A DNA stretch of 64,000 nt from Rhabdophis nuchalis (GCA_039707465.1 CM077643.1:327983419-328047418); one strand, 5' to 3'; shown: positions 22,855 to 33,169, numbered from the stretch's first letter. Notes: generated by a model from the letters alone, not told the origin. Numbers and translations are program-made.

Positions 22855-23150
22855 GAGGAGAGAGAGGCCACTGACTCAGCAGCCGCCTTGGCGGGGGAGA
22901 GTTAGTGGCGTGAGTGGCAGAGGAGAGAGAGGCTGCTGACTCGGCAGCGACCTTGGTGGTGGGGGAGTTGGTGGCGCAGGCAGCAGAGGAGAGAGATGCC
23001 GCTGACTCGGCAGGGACCTTGGTGGTGGGGGAGTTGGCAGCGCAGGCAGCTGAGGAGAGAGAGGCCACTTACTCGGCAGTGGCCTTGGTAGGAGGAGTTG
23101 GTGGCACGGGCGGCGGCAGAGGAGAGAGAGGCTGCTGAGGAGGGGAGCGT
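22855..23150 (+). repeat. 66-bp minisatellite, about 4.5 units
   Basis: Units start with gaggagagaga at 22855, 22920, 22986, 23052 and 23119, giving spacings of 65, 66, 66 and 67 bp; the last is partial. Each has the order gctgactcggcag, ccttggtggtgg, gagttggtggcgcaggcag. Because 66 is divisible by 3, several frames stay open on both strands and give alanine/serine-rich pseudo-repeats. I do not regard them as proteins. Confidence 0.9.
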
Positions 23151-23375
23151 CGTGGATATGACACAGACCTCTCCACCGCTCCTGCAAGTGACATGAGCTG
23201 AAAAGCAGCCGGCGTGTACCTGGCACTAGTGTGCCATCCACACAATCTGTACATATCATTGGTGCTGCTCTTGTAAGGAATGTTGTGTGAAAAATTGGTG
23301 GTGATTGGTGCAGTAGTTTCTGAGATTAATGGTTTTGAACAAACTCATAGTTACATTTTTATTTATATAGATGAT

Positions 23376-24149
23376 ACATGCAATAATAAAAATCAGGGAT
23401 ATTCTATCTTATGTAATAGAGGGAAAAGGAGAGAGATATTAGAGTATAGGTCAATTAAATTCTGTGTAATTTAGGATAGAAATTGTGTTTTTACAAAAAT
23501 CAGAGATTATCAAAAAATGGCACTATTTCTAAGTAAACAAGTTTTAGATGGCACTATTAATGTGTGAACTAAACAGGATAAATCAGTGGTAAATCAAAAT
23601 ACTTCAGTGGAACTATTTTAGAAAAGAATAATAGCTAAATTTGAAGGGAGAGGCAGTAATGTACAAGGAGCAAGTACATAATTGCTTTTCTAATTTAGTA
23701 TATTATAGAAGAAGCCAAAATGGGGGAGGGCAGTGGGGGAGAGAAAAGGAGACTATGGCAAATGCATTTCAGCTCTTTCATTAAGTGAAATTTGATAATA
23801 TGAAATTTCCCAATTGTACCTGTAGGATTGAGGCATGAATGATTAGCACAAAACATACTTCTTTTTCTGCCACATTACCAATGTACTAACAGAAACTCTC
23901 ATTCCCTGTTGATTATTCTTGAATTTTCCATCTCTAGAATTTTTAATTTAAGGATTTTTTTCCCCTACATTATCTTCCAATGTATCATAGCTTCTCTGTA
24001 GCACAGTAATGTAGAAAGAACGCTAAAGATTCATCGCTAAAATCTTTAAGGAGCTTAATTTCATCTTTACCATGGGCTGGCTGTACCCATAAGTATTTTG
24101 TCTGGTAAGGAAGTAGGAGAATGTGGAGTTCAGTATAAAATTTCATCAT
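23376..24149. other. unique DNA, no gene seen
   Basis: AT-rich sequence without recognisable features. Confidence 0.4.
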
Positions 24150-24486
24150 GGGTGTGATGGCTCAGTAGTTAAAAATACTACATTTGTCAACTGGAAAGCA
24201 GATTGCCTAGGTTCAAAACCCAAGCACTGCACAATGGGGTGACCTTCCATTACTTGCCCCAGCTCCGGCCAACCTATCAGTTTGAAAGCATGCAAATGCA
24301 AGTAGATAAATAAATACCACTTTGGTGGGAAAAGAACATCATTCTATGTGCTATGACATATAATCACATTGGTCACATGACCACAGAAAATGATTTTGGA
24401 AAACAATGGCCCCCTTGGCTAAGAAACAGAGATAAGCACCCCCCCCTAAGGTTAAACATGATTGGACAGGAGAAACTTTACCTTTA
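24150..24486 (+). mobile_element. tRNA-derived SINE with ACCTTT-type tail
   Basis: The A-box-like tggctcagtag and B-box-like ggttcaaaaccc are followed by a body with ccattacttgccccagct, ggtcacatgaccacagaaaa and gataagcacccccccctaa. The end is agaaactttacctttat. It is the same family as 44287-44631 and 50094-50412. The copy is diverged but near full length. The family name is not certain to me. Confidence 0.75.
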
Positions 24487-24539
24487 TAAAATTTCCTCAG
24501 TATGCATGAAATTTAAAAAGCACAGGAAAAATATGAATA

Positions 24540-24775
24540 ATAATAATAATTTATTATATTTATAAACCGCCCCCTCTCCCCAAAGGGACTCGGGGCGGTC
24601 AAGTCCCTTCGGGGAGAGAGAGCGGGCTATAAATTAAATTATTTATTTATTTTATTTATTTACAGGAAAATTAAAAAACCATCTAACAACATACAATACA
24701 CACAAATTAAAAGCAAATTAAACTACCCTGTATTAAAATTTAAAAACCATTAAAATTACCATTAAAATGAAGTAT
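24540..24775 (-). mobile_element. L2-like LINE 3' end, minus strand, interrupted
   Basis: The plus strand reads aataatttattatatttataa and ctccccaaagggactcgggg at 24540-24600. It then resumes at about 24662 with acaggaaaattaaaaaacc. The gap is filled by a plus-strand L2 tail (separate entry). Confidence 0.8.
24601..24661 (+). mobile_element. 61-bp tail-only L2-like insertion inside another L2
   Basis: The sequence is aagtcccttcggggagagag, then agcgggctataaattaaatt and a (TTTA)n-type tail. It matches the last 60 bp of the L2 at 57110-57172 almost exactly but is opposite to the surrounding element. It makes an inverted-repeat junction with the host tail. It is either a severely truncated insertion or an inversion product. 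Confidence 0.7.
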
Positions 24776-25313
24776 CTTGCAAAATTAAAGTTCAGGGTCA
24801 TCTTATTTATAAGGGAGCAATTTAGATTTACCAAGGTGTTTATGAGAGCTGATAGGAAAAGTGAGAATTATACATTCCAACTGGATAAATAATACTTCTA
24901 CTTCAAAAACTGCCAAAGGTGTGATCCATGCACTTGTAAACATGCTCTTGGGTCAAAAATATGTTTATTTCTCTTTCATTATATGAAAGCTGGACTTTAC
25001 AAGGACAAACCATTTATATTTCAAACTCCTGAGACTGATATGCTGAGAATTTAGTCTCACTGACGTTTTGAAAATAGTCATTGGCAATTAGGTAAGAATA
25101 TATTATTTTTTCCAGGGTTGTAAATCCTGTGCTTTAAGAATTATCAGTTGTTTTTCTGCTATTTACAATCAAGCATTTGACAGAATTGACTAAAGGACTT
25201 TCTGATGAGGATGCCTCACAGATATATCAGTCATGGCCCATACATCTCAGCCCCTAGCAATCTGTCCCAGACACTTTATGAAAACTGAGATATAACATAT
25301 GTATATAAATACA
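24776..25313. other. unique DNA, no gene seen
   Basis: No coding signal or recognisable repeat. Confidence 0.4.
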
Positions 25314-25670
25314 CAAGTAGTCCAACTTTGTTTGGTGACCGTTCCAAGTTACATGGTTTTAAAAAAAAAACAGTTTTGCAAACAATACTCACACTTACAA
25401 CTGTTACAGCATATCCTGGTCAAATGATCACCACTTTCGTCTTTCAGAATTGGTTTCCAACAATCATAATTAATGGAGAATGTGGAAGTGAAATTGCAAG
25501 TCACAGTCATGTGATGACTTATGCTTAACAACCATAATGATTTGCTTAACAATGAAAATGGAAGTAAGGTTGTAAGTCCATTAGGGTCACATTATTTTTC
25601 ATTTAGCAACTACTGTACTTAGTGACAGAGCTACCAGTCCCAGTTGTGGTTGATAAGCAAGTGCTACCTG
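25314..25670. mobile_element. MITE-like element, CAGGTAGTCCTCGACTTA family, copy 2
   Basis: It starts caagtagtccaactttgttt and ends ttgataagcaagtgctacctg. Internal phrases include ctggtcaaatgatcacc, agtcacagtcatgtgatgac and cttagtgacagag. It is non-coding and diverged; both small frames across it are artefacts. Confidence 0.6.
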
Positions 25671-27047
25671 TATGAAAGCAGAGTGAATTAACATGAATTT
25701 AATATTTTTTACAAAATTAGTTTCAGGCCGTCAAAAAATGAAGATCTCTACATTATTGAATAGACCTATTTATAGAAAATGTAATTACCAATGCTTCCAC
25801 TTCTAAACCCCTTTCTGATGATCATTGCTATGTGTTCCATTCAATACTTTTCTGTGCAATGAGTTATGCAAAATAAATCTAAAATGGCTTCTTTATATCA
25901 GCTATCATTACCTTCCCAAGTCAGAGAATTTCACAGCGAGCATGAAAGACACCAATGTTGGGAAAATACAATCTATTAGTATGAAAGTTTGAGCACAATA
26001 CCCAGTCAATGTTGGGATTTGCTAGTAATATTGGAAAATATTTTCAACTAGCACGTTCTTCTGAAATCACTGGCTTTGGTTCTATTAATTGTCTTTGCTT
26101 TTTCTCAGTCCTTGACTTTCAAAATTTCTCTGTAGATAGAGAACATTTGTTTAGCTAACAAGTAGACAATGAAATAGAACACTCCTTTTTAATTCCTTTT
26201 AAGTCAGCATTAGAAGGATCTGGGAAGGATACCCAAATGGTCAGTATCAAGAAAGTAGAAATAACATTTTATCTCTTGCCAGAAGTTCCCAATAAAGGCA
26301 CTTTATGCATTCGTGTGCAGAGCTATTTGGAAATAAAAAAGAGGGAATGCATCAGTTGCAGAGTTAATACCTGACAGCTTGACAGCTTTCTTTGGAGTCT
26401 CCATTCTTCATCAGAGAACTCTCCGCCCAATTGCAATACATTTACCAGGAAGCTGATTTATGTGTGCTCGCAGATATAGTCCAAAATAGTCGTTCTACCA
26501 GTGAACAATTTCCTATTAGATTATATAGCGCTTCTGAGATATTTTCTGTATATATATTATTTCTGAGCTTCAAAATCCTAGCTGACACCTCTACAATGAA
26601 ATGTGTCATGTGCATCCTAGTTCAGGCTCCAATCGCTTTTTAAAGAGAAAAATGATTTCACATTGCCCTATTGAATCCAACAAAGTGTGTATATATAAAA
26701 CACAACAGGAAAAAAATATTACTTTTTTTTTTTAAGTCACCATTTTTTTCTTCTGTAAAAGGTTTTTGGGCATCCTGCATTCATCCAAGGCACAATGTCA
26801 ATTCTGGTTGGCATCAGAGGATATTTCAGGAGATAACTTTCACAGGATATGAAGCATTTTCATAATGTATCTTTAAAATAATTATTTCATGTAATTATGC
26901 ACAACATAGCAAGCTGACTTAATATTTTTAAGACAGAAAATCACGCTGGTTTCCAATTCAAGAAACATTCTCCAGAAAACAACCATGATTCCATGACAAG
27001 AGGCCCAGTTACCAAAAATCAATTGGCAACCCGAAAAGGATTATATT
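25671..27047. other. unique DNA; possible conserved non-coding segment at about 26290-26640
   Basis: No protein family is recognisable. The 26290-26640 part is non-repetitive and of balanced composition (cagttgcagagttaatacc, ctccgcccaattgcaat), which is the look of vertebrate conserved non-coding DNA. That is an impression and not a demonstration. Confidence 0.3.
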
Positions 27048-27287
27048 CACTGGTGTAATTCAATTTTTTTACCGGTTTTGTGGGCGTGGCTTGGTGGGCA
27101 TGGCAGGGGAAGGATACTGCAAAATCCCCATTCCTTCCCCACTCCTGGGGGAAGGATATTGCAAAATCTCCATTCCCATCCCACTCTGGGACCAGCCAGA
27201 GATGGTAATTGCCGGTTCTCCTAACTACTCAAAATTTCTGCTACCGGTTTTCCAGAACCTGTCAGGACTTGCAGAATTTTACCCCTG
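27048..27287. mobile_element. hAT-like MITE with exact 8-bp target duplication
   Basis: The ends are CACTGGTGTAATTCAATTTT and cagaattttacccctg. The octamer attatatt lies exactly at 27040-27047 and 27288-27295. The body carries 'gtgggcgtggcttggtgggc' and two 'ggaaggatattgcaaaatc'-like blocks, as in 20506-20791 and 46734-47031. Confidence 0.9.
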
Positions 27288-27493
27288 ATTATATTAATTT
27301 GATTAAGAAATGCTTATGTCTTAATTTAAACAACAAACATCAAGGCAGCATATGAAAGTAACGTATATGAAACAGAAAGCACAATATAAAAATATTGAGC
27401 TACAAAAATCATATGAAATATAAGCAGCAGTTAGAACTTTAGAGGATCTAACCAAGAAATAAAATTTCTTAATCACAGGCAATTATATGTCTA

Positions 27494-28512
27494 CAGGTAG
27501 TTCTTGACTCTTGACAATTGAGCCCATAATTTATGTTGTTAAGTGACACATTTGTTAAATGAGTTTTGCTCATTTTATGACCCTCCTTGACACAATTGTT
27601 AAGTGAATCACTGCAGTTGTTAAGCTAATCCACCATAGCTATTTTATCCAACAAATGTGGCAAACCACTGCTTATTCTTTTCCTTTTTAGCATTAAACTG
27701 ACTGTGCCAAACAGTTTATCAATTGTAATTTTAGTATAATTACCATATTTTTCAGAGTATAAGATGCACCGGAGTATAAGATGCACCAAGTTTTGAAGAG
27801 GCAAATTAAAAAAAAAAGTTTTTGCACTGCAGACTTCCCCAAAACAGTTTGTTTGTTTTTTTGCAAAAAAAAAATAGCCTTCAATAGCCTTTAGGAGGCT
27901 TGTAGAGTGCTCCTGGGGAGTGGGGGGCAAAATTGAGCAAAAAACACTCCATTTTTTACTCATTTCAGCCCTTCCCAGCAGCACTCTGCAAGCCTCCTAA
28001 ATGCTCTGCACAGCCATTTTGGTGAAGTGGGTGGAGTTTTAGGAGGCAAAAAATGCTGCATTCAGTGTATAAGACGCACCCAGATTTTCAGCCTCTTTTT
28101 TTAGGGAAAAAGATGTGTCATATACTTCAAAAAATATGGTAAACCATGTATAGTTGACTGGATTTTATCATAGATTTTAGCTGTTATTTATTATTTTGTA
28201 GTAGAATTTTTAATTTTATATTTATTGTTTTTATTTATTCTGATACCTGGTCTATGACTGTAATAACTTGAATTGGTTGTAAAATGAATCTGGCTTTCCC
28301 AATGACTTTGCTTGTCAGAAGGATCACATGCCCTTGGGAAACAGCAATAGTCTTAAGCATGAACCAGTTGCCAAGCATCTAAATTTTGATCACATGACCA
28401 TGGAGATGCTGCAAAGGTCATTAGTGTAACAAAACTGTCATTTCACTTTTTTCAGTGCCATTGTTACTTTGAACAGTTACTAAATGAACTGTTGTCAGTT
28501 GAGGACTACCTG
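27494..28512. mobile_element. MITE-like element, CAGGTAGTCCTCGACTTA family, copy 3, interrupted
   Basis: The left part (27494 to about 27635) starts CAGGTAGTTCTTGACTC and includes gttgttaagtgacac and aattgttaagtgaatcactg. The right part (about 28275-28512) has tcccaatgactttgcttgtc and ttttgatcacatgaccatgg and ends cagttgaggactacctg. Between them are about 640 bp of later sequence, including the ACCGTATTTTTC MITE at 27741-28141. It is non-coding. Confidence 0.75.
27741..28141. mobile_element. MITE with ACCRTATTTTTC terminal inverted repeats, copy 2
   Basis: The left end is taccatatttttcagagtat followed by aagatgcacc (a short internal duplication of that block is present). The right end is catatacttcaaaaaatatggta. 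It is opposite in orientation to the copy at 19442-19846, as shown by the order of the central gtgctcc and aggaggc blocks. The minus-strand frame at 27625-27984 mirrors the plus-strand frame in the other copy, which explains their similar predicted peptides without any gene. Confidence 0.8.
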
Positions 28513-28909
28513 CAACTGTTTTGCTTCCATTATAGATGTGGTGATTTAAAAAAAAAATTTATTTAGGTTCTCAGATTTGACGTAATCTTCAATCCAAATC
28601 TCACTACTTTGATTTCCCTTCTGTTCACTATTGTCCGAAATCAAAAATCACCTGTGATCTGTTTTTCTTTGAAAACACTAAATAGCATCTACAAAAATAA
28701 ATAAAAAATATTATATGATATGGGAAGTGTTTTATCAATGGTTAGAGAATAAAAAAAGAAATAGAAGATAAAAAGAAGAATAGAAAATTATATTAAAATA
28801 GATATCAGAATAAAATGACAATTGTTAGTACTAGTATAATGAGAATAACTATGTTTAATGTTATTATTGTACTTTTACTAGAAGAAAAGTTAAGAAGGAA
28901 ATATAGTGC
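28513..28909. other. unique DNA, no gene seen
   Basis: No coding signal or recognisable repeat. Confidence 0.4.
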
Positions 28910-29355
28910 TGTGTTCTGACTCCCTCCTTAACACGACTAATCACTAAACTGACTGATCCTTGGCAGTTTGCCCAGACTGACCTTGACTAGACTTGACACA
29001 CACGAAATCTTTGACTCTTCAGATGATACGTTGTTTCCTGCAAACCTACTCTTCACAGAGGATTTCTTTTAAAGCCTCTTGGGAGGGGTCAGTCAATTAG
29101 GCAGCTGATACTGATTATCTCCTCCGGTTGCGTCTTTCTGCTAATTGACGTTCCCTCCTCTCAATCCTTCTTAGCCTGACATCAGGGACAAACTGGGTTT
29201 GCTCCTCCCCACTACACCAAGCCCCAGGTGCCTCCTGATGCCTAGCCGGGCTCTCTGCTCTCTCACTCTTGGCCTCCTACTGTAGAGCAGACTCATAAGA
29301 CTCCTCACTAGAGGAGTCCATCAGCAGCTCATCTGGAGCTGGCTGGGCCACAACA
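28910..29355 (-). mobile_element. solo LTR, 446 bp, with TG...CA ends
   Basis: Plus-strand ends are TGTGTTCTGACTC and GGGCCACAACA; gtgc flanks both sides (28906-28909 and 29356-29359). On the minus strand it starts TGTTGTGGCC, as does the segment ending at 4847, and contains a TATA-like CTTTAAAAGAAA. No internal retroelement genes are adjacent, which fits a solo LTR left by recombination. The retroelement class (endogenous-retrovirus-like or Ty3/Gypsy-like) is undetermined. Confidence 0.7.
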
Positions 29356-29824
29356 GTGCTGTATAATGTTTTAACTATTCCATTTTTAATGGAAGAATGT
29401 TGGACAGAAATACTTGTACCCAGATGACACACTGTTTATGGAAAGATGAAATGTTTATATTTTTAAAATTGAAAAATAATCAATAACTTTATTTTTTTTA
29501 AATTGAAGAGAAATGAACCAGTCAGGTCAGGATATTTATACTAGATAAGTTATCACTGTCATTTGTTTTGCTGGGGAAGGTGATTAACAGCATCTGCATG
29601 GGTGGTCAGAAAAGGCATGGTGACAGCTACGCCAATGTGACTGAAATCCTATTCTTTGTACTTATGCGCAACATCAGTACACATACAAAAAATGCAGGGC
29701 TTTGCACTACCAGAAATCTTGGGCTTGACCACCCATGCAGACACTGGTGATATTAAGATAAATAAGGCAATCAATTAGATTGCATGGGGTTGCAGAGTTG
29801 GATCGCACTGCTTAATACTAAATG
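29356..29824. other. unique DNA with a 16-bp inverted repeat
   Basis: tctgcatgggtggtca (29593-29608) and its exact reverse complement (29726-29741) enclose 117 bp. No gene is seen. The 60-codon frame at 29568-29750 spans the hairpin and has no known motif. Confidence 0.5.
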
Positions 29825-29965
29825 TCAATGGAGATTCTCAGTTATCTGGGTCATAGTTGTTCCAAAGGTACTTTTTAAAGAGGCAACTGGACATTCTTCT
29901 TTTTTGTTTGAAGATGTTTCACTTCTCATCCAAGAAACGTTTTCAACTCTGACTCTATGATGGGG
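29825..29965 (-). repeat. dispersed repeat fragment (ttggatgagaagtgaaac type)
   Basis: The reverse complement reads ttcttggatgagaagtgaaa, then catcttcaaac, gtccagttgcctcttta and taactgagaatctccattga. I recognise this order from a repeat common in fish and reptile genomes but cannot name the family with confidence. Confidence 0.5.
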
Positions 29966-30076
29966 AAATCCAGTCCAATTGCATCTTTGAAAAAGCATCT
30001 TTGGGATTGCTTAATGCTGTGTATTTGACTTCCACATAGAAGGTGATATTTGTTTATGGTCATTAAACATATTGCA

Positions 30077-30241
30077 GAATCCAATGTGGGTCGTTCATTG
30101 GGACCATAGGTTTAACCATCTGAGCTTTAGACTCATGCTGGAGTCCATTTTCAGGGAATTTCCCTGATGATGGGCTCCAGCACAAATCTGAAAGCTTGGA
30201 AGGATAAACCTGTGGTCCCTGTGATGGACCCAGACTGGATC
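30077..30241. repeat. 165-bp imperfect palindrome with 82-bp arms
   Basis: The left arm, 30077-30158, and right arm, 30160-30241, are reverse complements at roughly three quarters of positions with no large gaps. The inner core cagggaa|t|ttccctg is perfect. Other matching blocks are gggaccataggttt with aaacctgtggtccc, and gctggagtcca with tgggctccagc. The right arm has the order ctgatgatgggctccagc, caaatctgaaagcttgg. It looks like two head-to-head copies of one repeat terminus. Confidence 0.8.
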
Positions 30242-31082
30242 CTCCTACATTATCCTGGGACACTTATATTCACCTTCATTCATTAAACATATTCTTTGAA
30301 ATAAAATAATATATCTTTATTTCTTTATATATTTATTTCCATGAAGATCAACATGTGCATGCAAAAAACTGGCCATTTTTAACAGTCAGCTTCCATTTCA
30401 AGCAACTTTTCAGAAAGTTGCTTTTCCTGCAAAAGCAGCCATATTGTGTGAAACTTCAGTGTGGGGGATCCCATCTATTCAGGCTAATGAATGTCAAGTG
30501 CTTACTTCCTTAGCTGGAAATAAACAATTCAGACATATTTATTAAAATGTCTTCTGTGTTTATAACTAAATCAGTATAATGGCAAGAAAACACCAATTCT
30601 TTTGGACTTACATTTATTAGATGACACTGTCAGCAAGCTATTATTTCTTACAATAGAATGTTAAGACATGTATTATATTTATGGCCTGCTTGTAACATTG
30701 CATGCCAGTGCATTATTGATAATGGCATCAACAGAATTTGAATAAACATGGGGGGAGGGGGGTGAAGCTCTGGATTTCCACACAACAAATGCAAAATAAC
30801 ACAACAGACTTTGCTGTAACATTCATGACATTGTGTTCTCTAAGCAAAACAACTGCAGTTTGGTGATCTGGGAAATCCTTTTAGAGATGACTTTCTGGAT
30901 GTACTAGGCTAAAAAAATATCAGAAGAAACATTCAAATGTAAAACTAATTCTTTGCAGTTGTTAATGCCTGGGCAGTATCTTACATTTTATAGCAAAAAG
31001 CTAATTTGCCACTGTGTAAATAGAGGCTATAGACAACCTGGGTTTTGAGTAATGTTGTGCACTGCCCAGAATTGTCTTATGT
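30242..31082. other. unique DNA, no gene seen
   Basis: No coding signal or recognisable repeat. Confidence 0.4.
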
Positions 31083-31219
31083 CAGTGATGGGATTCAAAT
31101 AATTTAACAACCAGTTCTCTGCCCTAATGATTTCTTCCAACAACCAGTTCACCAAACTGCTCAGAAAGTTAACAACCAGTTCTCCCGAAGTGGTACAAAC
31201 TGGCTAAATCTTACCACTG
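31083..31219. mobile_element. small hAT-like MITE (CAGTGATGGGATTCAA family)
   Basis: It starts CAGTGATGGGATTCAAATAA and ends actggctaaatcttaccactg. It contains a repeated aacaaccagttct block. It is the same family as 32320-32444, which has an exact target duplication; here the flanks do not match. Confidence 0.7.
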
Positions 31220-31320
31220 CCTAAATAATGGCACTAAACCAAATGTTTACCCATTCAGTTTAAGAGGCAGAAAATAGGAATGTAAATTTAAAAATTCTAT
31301 GGCTATTTTTCATTCAAAAA

Positions 31321-31534
31321 GGCACCTCGCTAGAAACCACGAGACTGTGAGTTCTAGTCCCACCTTAAGCATGAAAACTGACCAGGTGACTTGAAACAGT
31401 CATTGACTCAGATCAACCTGCCTCAAAGAATTTTTTGTGGAGAAAAAATAGGAGGCAGAAGGAATATTATGAATGTTTGCCACCTTGAATTATTTATAAA
31501 CATAATAAAGACAAAAGAGAAATAAATAAATAAA
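31321..31534 (+). mobile_element. Sauria-type SINE, slightly 5'-truncated
   Basis: The head begins in the anticodon-arm equivalent (tagaaaccacgagactgtga). It has the B-box-like gagttctagtcccacc, the body (ggaggcagaaggaatatta) and the 3' end (ccaccttgaattatttataa) followed by (AAAT)n. It lacks the A box, so pol III promotion is unlikely. Confidence 0.85.
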
Positions 31535-32319
31535 ATTTTCACATTTGGTTTATTGCCTTAATTTACGGCAAAACATTGATGTAAATGTGTTTTGTTTATC
31601 ACTCAATATTGTGTTTGTTACATTATGATAATACGTGTTTCTTATCAGTGATCACATGGCCAAAGCAAACTAATTGGCTAAGATCACTCTTGGAAAGCAA
31701 AAGAAGCTTCAATCCCATTTCCAGATCTTTCTTTTTAACAGATTTTAAAGATATTTTTAGGGCAACAATAGGACCTGTTTGGCCTCTCTGCAACTTTCTG
31801 TTTCTAGTCTTATATTTTTTCCAGTCATTAGATGGCTTCTTAAAATGTTTGAGCAGGTCAAAATGCTGAGTTCTGGTTCCCACACCTCTACTGTCAACCC
31901 CATTGCAGATATTAGTGGGTTTTAAAACATCTGCTAGTTATATATTTTAAACAAATTCCCAAACAAAGAAAATGTGCAAATACGACAAGTGGCTAAACTA
32001 AAAATGCATAAGTTAGAGAGCATGTGTGCATAATTAGTAACAAGAGCTTACCTTGGTAGATGTCATCTCATGATGGACAAAGTGGCATTAATGTATTAAC
32101 TTCCAATTTATCTGACCATTTTCAGCCTGGTCTACGCTTGATGAAGCCATCTTCTCTTATTGCTGATGTTTCAATTTCAATAAAACTCATTTGCTTTACG
32201 ATCAGCATTTTAGATGGAGCCCTTTACCAAAGATGTTTTGTTAACAGACTCAACCCTTTTGTAGCACCTTTTTATCTTTCCCTTCCTCACAACTATAAAC
32301 AGTTGTAAGCACTTATCAC
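31535..32319. other. unique DNA, no gene seen
   Basis: The opposing 86- and 94-codon frames at 31585-31883 are antisense to one another and carry no motif. Confidence 0.4.
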
Positions 32320-32444
32320 CTGTGATGGGACTGGAACGGTTCTCTGCCCTAATGAGTTCTTCCAACAACCAGTTCACCAAATTGCTCAGAAAGTTAACAA
32401 CTGGTTCTCCCGAAGTGGTGCAAACTGGCTGAGTCCCACCACTG
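32320..32444. mobile_element. small hAT-like MITE with exact 8-bp target duplication
   Basis: It starts ctgtgatgggactggaacgg and ends ctggctgagtcccaccactg. The octamer cttatcac lies at 32312-32319 and 32445-32452 exactly. At 125 bp it has no coding capacity. Confidence 0.92.
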
Positions 32445-33169
32445 CTTATCACCCTCTATTAAAAGACCACAGATGACTTTTTGTAACAGTTTATCTGAAA
32501 AGCAGATTAACTTCATTTAACTTCATTCAAAAGCTCAACTGCTAAAAGAACACAGATTCTAGAATTCTTACTTTTGATTTCTGATATCAGGAACACCAAA
32601 GTCAAAATGAAGTAGGAGTCAAGAGCAGCAATTCATGAAGCACAAACCAGATGTTAAAGTCACTTCCAGCACTTGAAGGCAGTCCCTGTGCAGTTTAAAT
32701 TCTGCCCTCACTAAGCATGCACAGCTGAAGATTTTCATACTCACCATTTGCCAATATTGAGGCTTGCAGAGTTAGCATCTTTCTACTTGCTTGCAAGGCA
32801 CTTACTCTGACAGGGTGCAGGATTCTCAGAAAGGATAGTGGTGTTGTTGCAATGCTTCCTCGCGCCCAGGGTGACTAAAGAAGAACCTAAAGAAGTACTG
32901 ACTGAAGTGCGAAAGAAGTGCTAACTGAAGAAGACCTCAAGAATATCAGTGTTGAATGTGGTGGCTATTGAATCAATATATACGAACATGTGATAATGGG
33001 GCACTTACAACCAGTCATAAGTGCAAGGTGGTAGTCAAGAACCCAGATTGTGATCACCTGACCATAAGGATCCTGGGATTTCCAGAACTCTGAGGAACAA
33101 TAATAACCAATGATTGAATGAATGGTCATAAATTGAGGGTTTATATTTCAGCATATCTTCCCTTTAAAT
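32445..33169. other. mostly unique DNA with a MITE remnant
   Basis: A short segment at about 32985-33080 (caaccagtcataagtgcaag, tgtgatcacctgaccataag) resembles the inside of the CAGGTAGTCC family. I see no gene. Confidence 0.4.

Larger units (their letters stand above)
22453..23375 (+). repeat. unclassified dispersed repeat containing TACC array and minisatellite
   Basis: It starts actagttgtacccgccacgc and ends tttctgagattaatggttttg...catttttatttatatagatgat. This start/end form is shared with many unclassified animal repeats and resembles the segment at 12964. Inside are a (TACC)n block and a 66-bp minisatellite, so it may be one composite or two neighbours. The class is unknown. Confidence 0.4.

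Noticed and set aside
22482..23259. Long frames with Y/L/P/T repeats and A/S-rich repeats
   Set aside because: They read tetranucleotide and 66-bp tandem repeats in several frames on both strands; no start context, no family match.
30160..30200. Hammerhead ribozyme in the palindrome arm
   Set aside because: CTGATGA and GAAA are present, but the intervening bases do not make a good stem II and the cleavage-site strand is not identified; kept only as a testable note.
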